NCBI GenBank assembly: GCA_002812745.2 | Contig: NCSJ02000007.1 | Span: 124,001 to 188,000 of the forward strand | Source of the DNA: Scytalidium lignicola | Lineage: Eukaryota > Ascomycota > Leotiomycetes | DNA length: 64,000 nt | Direction of reading: 5' to 3' | In this document: positions 54,453-64,000 of the stretch, piece after piece | Numbering within the stretch: the first letter of the stretch is position 1 | Layout: every line of letters starts with the position of its first letter | Notes under the pieces: generated by a model | Database searches by the model: none | Told to the model about the DNA's origin: nothing | Seen by the model: only the letters and a program-made list of their open reading frames with translations | Program-made: the position numbers and the translations under genes

Positions 54453-56427
54453 GCTTATAGAACAATCTTCACAATAAATCAGCTATTTTTTCGCTATAAA
54501 ATTCCCTGTCATTTTGATACTGGAATAGCCCTTTAATATAAAGTGTTCAGATGTAAACTTTAGCATTTTGGTATATTTTATAAAAAGGGGGCTGCTGGAA
54601 AGCTGGAGTTAGTATTAAAAGACTAGAATAATGCATCTAGATTTAAATCAATTAAAATTCAAGGGTTTGACTCTCTCAGTTTTGGCTCTATAACAGATAC
54701 AGCATGCTCAATAGTCCCTTTTTCTCCGTCTGCGGTTACAATAATCCCCTCCTTAACATTTTCATCTATAGCCCCACTTTTAGCAAGACTTTGCCGATGC
54801 TTAGCAATGGTTTCTGGAAATTCATGGTAATTTGTCTTAATCTTGAATATATATGCCAGTTCTACATAGGTAAGAGAATTAGTCTTTGGCATGTAAAAGA
54901 ATGCTTATATTCATGACAAGAATTTAAGGTTTTCAAAAATCAGTCTAACTTTAGCATTAAGATTAGTTTTGTCTAAGTTAATTAAGTATGGTAATATGAA
55001 ATTACTAATCTATTTGATGTTAGCATTAACAATTGTTATAAGAGGCTGTGTATAAGCTTTGAGGTTAAGATCAGATATTTTGGATAAAAAAAANTAAAAC
55101 TTTAAAATCAAGGTGACCCGGAAAGGTCTAACCATCAATTGACTGAAGCGGCTCTCGGTTAGACGGCTAGAATAAGTCTGAACCATAATTAAAAATCCAC
55201 TGGTATACCCTAGATGTGACGAATTGGTGAATGGCATTACTGAGAATGCTCGAAATATGCCGCGAAGGGCATTGATAGCGCCCTCTGTATACGTCGGATT
55301 TCTTATAGTTGTTGAACAGGTTACATAGGCCGATCCTAATAGGTTCCCATATAATATATTGTATAAATTGACTACTGAATAACTAATGTACAGTTGGGTA
55401 AGTATGGCCATATATATATTATTACAGGCTAGCGGGAGCCGGTCTCGGATCCCACTCTAGAGCCCTTGTATAGCTGAATATTAGCTATATGGCCTGTACA
55501 GCTGAATCTCCCATTCCCTGTACAACTGAACCATCATATTCAACAATAGTATATTCAGGAATATACTGATTATGCCCTCAGAGTATTTATCAGTAAACTC
55601 TCCCTTGAAGAGCACGCTGCCCTAATTTCTAGAATTTTCGTCTAAGTAATCCAAGTTAGAGACCAGTGTTTCTTGGTAGTGGTGAGCTGTTTCGGGCTCC
55701 TGAAATCTGGATCCTGGATGTCGAAAATGAAAGACCGCAATATCTTGAGGGTGAGGTACTGTAAGCGAGTGGTCGAGGCTGCGTAAAGCAGCGACTAAAC
55801 CCCCCCNAGATTCGGTGGTCAAAACCTTAGTACTCACATTTATTATATAATAATTAAACAGATTTTAAAAGTAGCTTCAATGTTAATAAGCTAGTTATGT
55901 AAAAGTTGTAATCACATGTAAGTTAATTAAATTAATCTTAATTAAGTAATAAGAAGTTGGTCTTAAGTTATAACTTCACTTTATTACAATCAAACGAGAT
56001 TCAAGTACAAAAAGCTGCCGCATTCAGCAGACTTCGTCGCTGTTTTATACGACGATTGTCCCAACCCGACAACTTACTAAGGAGTAAAACGACCTCGCTT
56101 AACCTAGTAGCTAAAGACTTCTTGCTACTTAGTGAAAAGAGATGATGTTTATCTTGATGCGCTTATTACACGTTTTACGGTTGATTTTGCATTTGCTTGG
56201 CGGTCTGCAAACAGGTGGGATAAGAGGTCACGTGGAGCGGTAGCGCTGTTGCGGAAATTTAATGGCGGGGCTAGACTCGGTAATATACAAACTTCCGAGC
56301 TGACGTGAAGTTTAAACGCCGAAATCTCAAAACATAAAGGAAAACACCCTCACTCTACCACGTAAGCCCTTCTATGCCCTGATCGTCCACGCCATTGCAA
56401 GCTACAACAAAACCCCCTCCCCTTTCA
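54453..56427. other. AT-rich repeat-bearing intergenic stretch
   Basis: 2 kb, AT-rich, with ambiguous bases at 55094 (A run) and 55807 (C run). The repeat at 55772-55828 matches 43174-43230. Degenerate tandem units TGTATAGCTGAAT, TGTACAGCTGAAT and TGTACAACTGAAC occur at about 55468-55530. Frames at 54659-54892, 55010-55411 and 55622-55837 on the minus strand have no family motif. Confidence 0.45.
55772..55828. repeat. short dispersed repeat, partner at 43174-43230
   Basis: GTCGAGGCTGCGTAAAGCAG followed by CGACTAAACCCCCC and GGTGGTCAAAACCTTAG. It differs from the 43 kb copy mostly by transitions, and in this pair the 43 kb copy is the more AT-rich. Confidence 0.45.
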
Positions 56428-58943
56428 ATGAATACTTCTGCTTCTGGTAGCGAGCCACAGAGGGCGGGAGAAACAGGAAAACGTGCCCTCAAAGCCAACA
56501 AGGCATGTGTGCCCTGCCGTGCACGCAAGGTCAAGTGCGATGCCGCCGTGATTGGCCTCCCCTGCAGCAGCTGTACCAGCAGGCAGTGTGCCGAGGACTG
56601 TGTACTGCCGGTCCGTAAGGGTCGGACCAGGTTAGTTGATTACTGATATGATGGTTCATGGTTCATTCGGTGCGTGCTAACATAGATGGGGCTCATAGGA
56701 AAGTAATGCATGTTTTACCGACTCCTAGCCATGTATGTTTTAGATGATTGGCATTGTCCGAGCTGCTTCTGTTCTCCGCCTTTTCTTCTGCTCCTTCGGC
56801 GATCCTTCAGAATTCTCACTAACCGTTGACAGACTACAGGCATCCCGGCTACATCCAACAGTAGCCAGTTAGATAGTCTCAATCAATCTAATCAATCTAA
56901 TCAATCTTCCACTTCCGATCCCCTGGACTGCCAAAGCCCACGTCAGACTGAGCCAGATCTGCTCTACCTTAATATCCTAAACGACGCCGTGAAAGAAACT
57001 ACAGAATCAAGTCGACGTCACACCACTTCCAATACCCCCTGCCGTTCAAGGCCGCAAGACAGTTTTACTCCTCGGAACTGTCTATGGACCAAGCTACCCC
57101 AATTGGACGACCTTGACAATGAATATCTTGTCAAGAAGGGTGTCTTTGATTTACCTCCTCAGCACTACTTGTAAGACAATCTTGGAATTCTCTATCCTCT
57201 TTAAGTTTTTGTCTTCACTCTACTCACAGGAAAAAACAACAGAGATGCCCTCATTAAGACATACTTTGACCACGTCTACCCTTTTACTCCCGTGATCAAC
57301 AGAGCTGATTTCATTCGCGGCTATCAATCCGGCGACTGCTCTTTGTTCCTGCTCCGCGTCATATTGACACCAGCCAGTCTCCATGCGCCGGCAGATGTGC
57401 TATCCGCCTGCGGCTTTGCCAGCCGCTCGGCCGCGCAAGAATCGTTCTTCTCCAAGGCCAAGCTGCTCCACGACTTTGCCGCCGAAGATGACCCGTTGTT
57501 GATGCTGCAGGGATCCATCATCTTGTGCATGGTGATTCTCGACCACCCCACCGACCGGGACTTTGGCTACTGGTTCCACAACGCGATCCGTCTTGCCACC
57601 AAGCTTGACCTACGCAACACGTGCGTTTCCTGCTCCTGGACTGTGACATGTATTGCAGGGTACTAACTGCCTACGGACTCTCTGACAGGTGTGTTCGAGA
57701 AGACAAACCCCCCAAAGTGTTAAAGTTGTACAGAAGGATCTGGTGGGCTCTCTACGTACGTCCCTCTTCTCGTCACCGTGTTCAGTTCTTCCTGCCTTTA
57801 TGCTTACTATAGCTACGTAGTCTATAGACATTTTCCACGTCTTTGTCAATACCAGACGCTCGCGACTACTCGAAAACACCTCCACGATCAAGCCTAGGAC
57901 GGAAGATGACTGGGAAGCGGAGGAGGTCTCGGGAGCATCATCCAGCTTGCTATCGGCGGTCACGCCTCAGCAAAAGGCCTCGCCTGTTGTCTACTGCGAG
58001 TTGTCTCGAATATGTGCGTGTTGATTCTATTCGATTCTTTGTTCTTATTCCTTTTTATTTTTATTTTCAATCTGTAACTGATACCACAAGCATGACTAAC
58101 TCTATTTAGTCGGACAGTGTTTGTCCATTGTGACAAACAAGCCACAGCAGGATCCTCGCCAAATAATGCACCCACTCGATGCATGGCGCAAGTCTCTCGC
58201 TGCCAAGATGCATGTGGGTGGGAATACTGGAACTGACGTGTACTATCTGAATATACAAGCCATGAGCTACAGGTTTGAGTGCATCTTGTGTCGTCTGATA
58301 CGACGCTGTTGGCAGCAGTCCCGACATGCGGACTGGAGCGAGTGGGCTAAACAGCGGCTTCGGTCCGCTATTCTGGAGTTGGACACGATTGCCATGAGGG
58401 TGTTGGCGAGTGGTACCCTTCAGGACTTTCCCATATCTTTGTAGGTGCCGTCCATTTCCCCCCCATTTTCCAATTTTTCAGACATGCTCTATAGAACGCA
58501 CCAATGGAACTAACAATGGCTTTGTCAGCGTAACCACAATAACTGCGCTACTCGCTCTACACATCGAATCGGCCCTCGATCCAGCCGAGACAGACCTCGT
58601 CCGTTCCATGGCTCGGATATCCATCAGCCAGACAATGCTTGTTCTCACCCAGGGAAAAGAAATACCCGCCCTGAAAAGAGCGCTGCCGGTATTTGAGGAG
58701 ATTCTTGCCAAGACAAATCTGTACTTGGTTCCGCCCAACATTCTCATTCAAGTGCCTACGCAGTCGCAGTCACAAGACAACAGTATGGCGGATGCGTACG
58801 CTTCGCCGCACACACAGGTCAGCGTAGTTTCGTCTCAATTGGAGCAGTGTGAGAATAATCCGTCGTTCGATGTGGATTTCCTAGGATTTGATTTCTTGGA
58901 CGAGTGGCAGATTGGGCAACTGGATTTTACTGGTCGATATTGA
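56428..58943 (+). CDS. Zn2Cys6 fungal transcription factor
   Basis: Seven exons: 56428-56614, 56840-57170, 57230-57620, 57689-57755, 57821-58013, 58110-58440 and 58529-58943, about 637 residues. The zinc cluster is C27-x2-C30-x6-C37-x8-C46-x2-C49-x8-C58 (ACVPCRARKVKCDAAVIGLPCSSCTSRQCAEDC), a wide-loop form like that of cutinase/fatty-acid regulators. NRDALIKTYFDHVYPFTPVINRADF and YRRIWWALYSIDIFHVFV mark the middle domain. The exon 2 to exon 3 junction is out of phase by one base. It closes if the A6 run at 57231-57236 has one A fewer, which fits the homopolymer problem seen elsewhere. The first intron is long (225 bp). An upstream ATG at 56373 opens a two-codon frame. It converges on the DHA1 exporter. 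Confidence 0.8.
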
Positions 58944-59309
58944 CATGGGTTTCCAAAGAACGGGCGGCATCGAGGCACATGCATTATCTGGGGCGATGTT
59001 AACCGTATGGGAATCTATTAGCATGCGGAGCTTGTCGATTCATCCTTCCCCCCCTGCAACTGTCCCGCTGTTCAGTTGCAATAATACAACCTGGGCCACT
59101 GCAGTAGCCATCTTGTTCGCTTTGGACTAAGATGAGAAATATATGGTTAGGTAGCTCAAGTCTAATTGACCTGGGTCTTCTATCTATGCTATAATATTGA
59201 ATCCACACTTTGCATACTTTCCATCCATCTCTAAAACTCCCACGCCGGCGCCCCATTACGTATTACGGAGGGCCAATAATACTGTTGGGACTAGCCTCCA
59301 CTAAACAAC
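58944..59309. other. intergenic between converging genes
   Basis: 366 bp holding the two 3' ends. Nothing else was seen. Confidence 0.4.
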
Positions 59310-61200
59310 CTATTCAGCCTCCTTCTCTGGCCCATTTGGCTCACCTCCAATCACGACGACGTGCCGACGACGCATCATCTCCAGCACCTTTGCTGCTTCG
59401 GAAGCATACTTGCACTTGGAGCGTATCTGCGGACCGTACTTGTAGAACAGAAACGGGAAAGGCAGGCACCCAAGCACCAGGAACGCAGGAATGGAGCTCG
59501 CCCATTGATTTCCGAGATTCTCGTACATTTGGGTGGTAAATAGCGGAAACGCGGTGCCGAACAAGGACCGAACCACTGAGTTGGCCGCCAGCACAGAAGC
59601 AGCATAGACGACATCTGTACACAGGTGAGCATGTGCATTGTTGCAGAGGATCACGAAGCAAGGATCAAAACGTACAAGAGTCGACCAGATAGCTGATCAG
59701 CGAGATGAAGACCATGACAAGTCCACACGAGAAAAACATAGCGCCGATAATAGGTACGATCCAGTGCACCGACGGATACGTCGTCCACGCAAACAAGAAC
59801 AGACCAATCGGAAGGACAATAGAGCCTGCCATGGCCGTACCCAGTCTGGCTTCTGGCTCGACTGCACATCCCTCTGCTTCAGCCGCCGCGCACAGGCGCG
59901 CGTAGCGCTTGTTGTCCACGCCTGCCGCCAGCATGGCAAGAAAAACACCAATGGTGACGCCGACAAACGGAAGTCCGGCGGTGCCCTGGCTCCAGCCTCG
60001 AGCAACTTGGAAGACGATGGGAAACCCGGCAAAGAACATGTACAGTGTGCCGTAGACAATAGAGATGTACAGCGACGTCAGCAAGACAATGGGTTCGCGG
60101 AACAGAAGGTTCCAGAGGCGCGTGAAAGAGACCGAGAGCTCCTGCGAGAGTGTCTTGGGCGGCTGTCCCGCATCGAGCCGGGATACATATACGCTTCCTG
60201 TCATCCGGGAGAGGGCCTTGGCTCGACATCGCAGAATGAACGGCGCGTATGTTTCGCGGGTGGCCAGCATCGTGGCAATCCAGATCACACCGCCCAGTAT
60301 GGCGATCAAACCGAGAATCCAGCGCCAGCCCTGGGTTTCGCCAAGAAAACCACCGGCAATGGGCCCTAAGAAAAGAAATTGATAAGAATCAGCAAGTGTA
60401 CAAGGGCAACAACGACAAAAATGGCAGCATGGAAGAAGGATAACCACCACCAACCCTAACCTTAACCTACCAAGTGCAGGCCCCAGAAAGGGAGCCGTGG
60501 CAAACAATCCCGTCGCCAGTCCGCGCTCCGCCTTGCTGAACATGTCGACAATGACGCCTCCGGCATTCGACATCGACGACGAACCAAACGCGCTCGCAAA
60601 GAAGCGAAGAACCAACAAGGCCGTGATGTTGGGCGAGCACGCCGCCGCCACGCTGAACGCCGTGTACGCCGTGTACGAAATCACAAAGATGGACTTGCGC
60701 CCGTACACCTCCGACAGAGGCGCCCAGATCAGCGGTCCCAGGGCAAATCCCAACACGAAGAGCGACAAGCCCAGTGTGGCCACCTCCTCGGATACGTTAA
60801 AGTGCTGCATGACGCCTTTGATGCCGCTGGCATACACCGAGCTGGCAAAGGTCACCGCAAACATGGATAGGGACTGGAGAACGGCAATGGCCCATTTTCG
60901 CCTCTTGGAAAAATTCATGGCGTCTTGGCGGTCGTTGTGCAGGTAATCGATAATGTAGGGGTCGTCGTCTGTGCCGTTGCCGGCGTAATTCTGGTTGTAG
61001 ATATCGTCGTCGAGGTGCGTGCTGAGGAGAAGAGATCGGATCCAGGACATGCGTCGGGAGAAGTCCTTGACTCGCTGGGGGACGTCGTCGCCGGAGACAG
61101 CGTGCTCGGGAAGGACGGCCATGATGAGAACGACAGGAAGGACAGGAAGACTTGTGTCAAGATTCAAGATGCGGACGGAGGAAAACCAACGAGTTTTCAT
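59310..61200 (-). CDS. MFS drug:H+ antiporter-1 (DHA1) type exporter
   Basis: Three exons on the minus strand, 61200-60471, 60365-59676 and 59614-59310, give 574 residues from ATG 61200. ATG 61122 ([11 protein letters not shown]) is an alternative start. The first intron (60470-60366) is open in frame, but its removal rebuilds the antiporter motif [22 protein letters not shown]. Other motifs are [36 protein letters not shown] at TM1, [13 protein letters not shown] after TM2, [22 protein letters not shown] at TM4 and [17 protein letters not shown] at TM11. It belongs to the same broad subfamily as the exporter at 34-35.8 kb but is clearly diverged. It is a probable plasma-membrane exporter of small molecules. 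Confidence 0.9.
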
Positions 61201-63310
61201 ACTTTGCTATCTTGTCACAGTGAGTAGAAAATCGTGCTCGCGGTTATATAATTCACCTCGGAAATTTGGATTCGGAGTTTCAGCCTGGCAATATCGAGAA
61301 ACAGAAGCCCGCGGCATTATCTACGGAATTATAAAAATTTCTTCTTGGCATGGCAAAGCCGGGTGATGCTCGCAGAATACGACGTCAAAATACACCATAA
61401 AATGAGATTCCGTCATTTTGTAAGATTGTATTAGAGGACACCATCTCGTCTGCTACATTGTGTCGTGTTCACTGCAGATGCGAATGTCCGACAAAAGGAC
61501 CTCCCTGACCACCTTGTGCCGTAAGCAAAAGACGTCAGAGTTAAGACTAACTACAAAAAGTAAATTGACTTGGCCTGTGACAGCACTGGCCAAGAGTGCA
61601 CGTGAAGTACTCCCGTGCTAAGTAAGAAGAGTAGAATTTGTATGGACTTTATACAAATTTACGGAGAAAGAGGATAAACAGCTAGTTAGAAGATAGACAG
61701 AACAACAATAATTCTAATAACACTATGTCTCAAATCGATGATAACGACCTTGATCCATGCCTCATAGTTGAAGTAGAGAATATATATCATAAGGGCTCAG
61801 CGAATAGTCAGGCCTCGAATTTGAGAACCACCCCTGTCAATCACAAAGCCAGCGAACTATCCCCTCAACGACAGCTCGGGTATGACTCGCTTGAGCTTGT
61901 CAGGCACAAATATAAGGGCCAATTAAATTCCGTTAGTATTCACGATAAAACACCAGAACCTTTGTAATTAACTCATAATCAAACATCAAGTTACCCAAGT
62001 CTTCAAGGACCAATACCATATTTGTCAAAGTTTTATTTAGTAAATTTTTATCTCGATTATTGATTATTTACTTTTGATGTTCATATCCTTTGAATTATAG
62101 CCTAAGGCAACCACGCTAAAAGTGGCCTCAAATGGCCACTCCGTCGTTGAGGGATAGCCTAGCACTCAAGTTATAACAAGGACTACGAAGCATATTGCTC
62201 ATCTTGATCAAACACAACCTTACATATTCGATGACTTTGCTAAAGAAGACCGTAAGAATGAGGACGACACCCTTTCTAAAAAAANCAGCAAACCGAATTA
62301 ACCGTCTTTTGCTACAATTCAACCACAACAAATAAGGTCCCCAAGATAGAAAACGCACAGTACGAACACTCCCAAGCATCACAGCCAGACTTCAAACGCA
62401 TCCTTTCACAATTATATCTCCGAAATAGTAATACTACACGCAATAAACCCAAAAGCCAAACATCTTCTCTCAAATTAACAGCGAACAGTAGCAGTACTTC
62501 TGCCAAATTCGATCGAATGCGCACTAGAAAGCCTCATCTAAGCAAGCCGACCATCGATCTTGATAAGCTTTGGTCATTCTACCATATCCTTCGTCGAAGA
62601 GTAGTTGATAGTAAGATATAATACAAAATATATCAGAGGCTTACATACGAGGCTAAATCGGCCGAGTTAATAGAGTCGTACATAAAAAANGAAGCTTGCC
62701 CAAAAGCGACTCTAGCCATCTATTGAGAATCTTGGTGTATAAAACAAGACAAGGCCAAATAAGTGGCATAGATAAAGAGAAGGATCGTATAAGTAAAGAC
62801 TAGAACAGTTAATAGATTCTCTTTTCATTAAAATTCACTTCAAATTCATTCCGATTTATTTTAAATTATTTATTCTATTTCAATCCATCATGCTACTAAC
62901 ATTTGGGCCAGTTTAATTCCATTCAACAAAATTAAAATAGTAATCAGGCAAAATGTTAAAACTTCCCTTTAGTTTAGCAGCTGCGTCGGGCAAAGTACAT
63001 ACAAAAGCTAGCTGCCCCTTTCAACATCTACAAAATCTCTTTTCAGTACTCCTAACGATAGTCCTCTTTAACTTCCCCTAAAAATCTCTTTTATTGCTCG
63101 GTCACCTATTTATCACAGCCATAAAAGCGATAAAAATTGGTAGGTTAAGTCGGCTCAAGCATCTTTCCCCCTAGCAACCCTCCATAATACGACCTAGCTA
63201 ATTAAGAAAATGAATCACCCTAAGACAATTCATTTTTGGAATAAATAGCTAAAATATAAATAGAGCTAGCAAAAACCTAAAACACTTCCCTTATTAGTAG
63301 GCTTTTCTAA
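61201..63310. other. decayed AT-rich intergenic DNA
   Basis: 2.1 kb with ambiguous bases at 62285 and 62690. An 80-codon frame at 61725-61967 (MSQIDDNDLDPCLIVEVENIYHKG...) with a good ATG has no family I recognise and may be a real small protein or a repeat relic. The stretch 62340-62620 reads as Ser/Lys/Arg-rich peptides on the + strand, possibly a retroelement gag remnant, which is weak. Confidence 0.35.
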
Positions 63311-63730
63311 TTAAAGGAATTGTACGAGTTATTTTAAATAATGTAATACTTGTTGATTTCATGGTTAAAATATCAAAGACCTTACCATCAAAAGGAGCGC
63401 AAAAGTTTTTAAGGAGGTCGGAACATGATATGTACCGAACGGTGAATGGCTCGGCCGGAATTTCCGCCCACCCGTTACTGACTAAGTAATTAAGTTGAAC
63501 CTCGTTCGTTAGGCTTCGGGTTTGTCATTAATTGATTTAGCCTAGATATCGGTGTCCGCACGCACCCCGAACGGACCCCGAGCATGTGATTGCAAAGCTT
63601 GTGCAGTTCGATCAAGGGAAAAAGGCAACGTATTGACTCGCTAATTGGTTGTTTTATCCTAAGAAAAACGTTAGGTCGTTTCGCTAACTTTAATTGAGAT
63701 TCTAAGTGAACATATATATTCATATATATA
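63311..63730. repeat. about 0.42 kb dispersed repeat, less mutated copy (partner at 39819-40315)
   Basis: The GC-richer copy of the repeat described at 39.8 kb. It ends about 60 bp before the start codon of the NmrA-like gene at 63789 and so forms most of its visible promoter. It keeps G and C at sites where the other copy has A and T (for example CGGACCCCGAGCATGTGATT). Confidence 0.75.
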
Positions 63731-63788
63731 TACATAGCTCTGTCTTTACAAAACAATAATTAACACCTTGTCTTTCCTTTAATAAAAA

Positions 63789-64000
63789 ATGTCTAAACTT
63801 ATTACTGTCTTTGGTGCCACGGGCAACCAAGGTGGTTCTCTTATTCGGGCCATCCTTGCAGATCCCACCCTCTCTAAGGAGTTTAGAATTCGAGGTATAA
63901 CCCGCGATACGAATAAAGAAGCTGCAAAAGAATTAGCTTCTAAAGGTGTCGACATCGTTGCGGTGAGCTCAATATCCTATATGTTAGTGATGAAAGGTCT
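63789..64000 (+). CDS. NmrA-like family protein, 5' part (runs off the window)
   Basis: First exon 63789-63962 (58 codons): MSKLITVFGATGNQGGSLIRAILADPTLSKEFRIRGITRDTNKEAAKELASKGVDIVA. A GTGAGC donor follows and the intron runs past the window end. GATGNQGG at 9-16 is the characteristic NmrA/HSCARG dinucleotide motif, and RGITRDTNK with the following VDIVA strand matches the fold. Members bind NADP and act as redox sensors or reductases. It is a different branch from the isoflavone-reductase-type gene at 32.3 kb. The gene is incomplete, so function cannot be refined. Its promoter region is a copy of a dispersed repeat. Confidence 0.85.
   Translation, partial: MSKLITVFGATGNQGGSLIRAILADPTLSKEFRIRGITRDTNKEAAKELASKGVDIVAVSSISYMLVMKG

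Noticed and set aside
59638..60369. 243-codon frame on + across the second DHA1 exporter
   Set aside because: Antisense shadow of a gene with clear MFS motifs; composition is Arg/Asp-rich noise.
60441..60470. Telomere-like CCCTAA/CCTTAA text as an internal telomeric repeat
   Set aside because: Only about two degenerate units, lying wholly inside an intron; too short to call.
1..64000. CRISPR arrays, bacterial operons, tRNA or rRNA genes
   Set aside because: None seen; spliced genes and promoter structure are eukaryotic.

Overview
The window is nuclear DNA of a filamentous ascomycete (Pezizomycotina). Most genes are split by short 45-100 bp GT-AG introns, Gal4-type Zn2Cys6 regulators and MFS permeases are abundant, and gene-rich stretches alternate with AT-rich, repeat-bearing stretches that look mutated by RIP. 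A class such as Leotiomycetes is possible but is not shown by the sequence. Twelve single 'n' characters, most of them at the end of a homopolymer run, point to an assembly with homopolymer-length uncertainty. In the two exons that contain one, dropping it restores the reading frame.

Layout. 1-9.8 kb: the 3' end of a small membrane protein, a long empty stretch, a beta-carbonic-anhydrase-like gene with an altered catalytic dyad, a Gfo/Idh/MocA oxidoreductase, a PhyH dioxygenase and an alpha-glucoside-type MFS permease. 10.2-28.4 kb: a compact catabolic cluster of a zinc alcohol dehydrogenase (MDR), an HSL-type esterase, a Zn2Cys6 regulator, a DenD-like 2-hydroxy-acid dehydrogenase, a four-carbon acid-sugar kinase (OtnK/DUF1537), a Baeyer-Villiger-type flavin monooxygenase, a short-chain dehydrogenase, a second Gfo/Idh/MocA oxidoreductase and a sugar transporter. 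Every promoter region in this block carries a GCGGAAA motif, as a CGG-N5-CGG direct repeat or a CGG-N11-CCG palindrome, within about 135-205 bp of a start codon. This is the strongest candidate here for an undescribed regulated pathway.

29-43 kb: looser content, namely a Uma2-like orphan, a Dabb-domain protein, a SnoaL-like gene with an in-frame stop, an NmrA/isoflavone-reductase-type gene, a DHA1 exporter, a Zn2Cys6 regulator and a cupin. They look like tailoring, export and regulatory leftovers of a specialised-metabolite locus without a backbone enzyme. They are embedded in repeats, including a roughly 0.5 kb repeat shared with 63.3 kb whose 40 kb copy is C-to-T/G-to-A mutated.

44-50 kb: a divergent pair of an NCS1 nucleobase/hydantoin-type permease and a hydantoinase/oxoprolinase fused to a DUF917 domain. 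They share a 477 bp promoter with several GATA sites, which suggests a nitrogen-regulated uptake and hydrolysis unit. 51-61 kb: a truncated alpha/beta hydrolase, two further Zn2Cys6 regulators and a second DHA1 exporter. 61-64 kb: decayed AT-rich DNA, then the start of an NmrA-like gene that runs off the window.

Four different MITE-like elements with terminal inverted repeats, a 20 bp perfect hairpin and a 25 bp near-perfect hairpin lie in the intergenic DNA. Exon boundaries come from splice-site consensus, reading-phase arithmetic and family motifs. All functions are family-level inferences.
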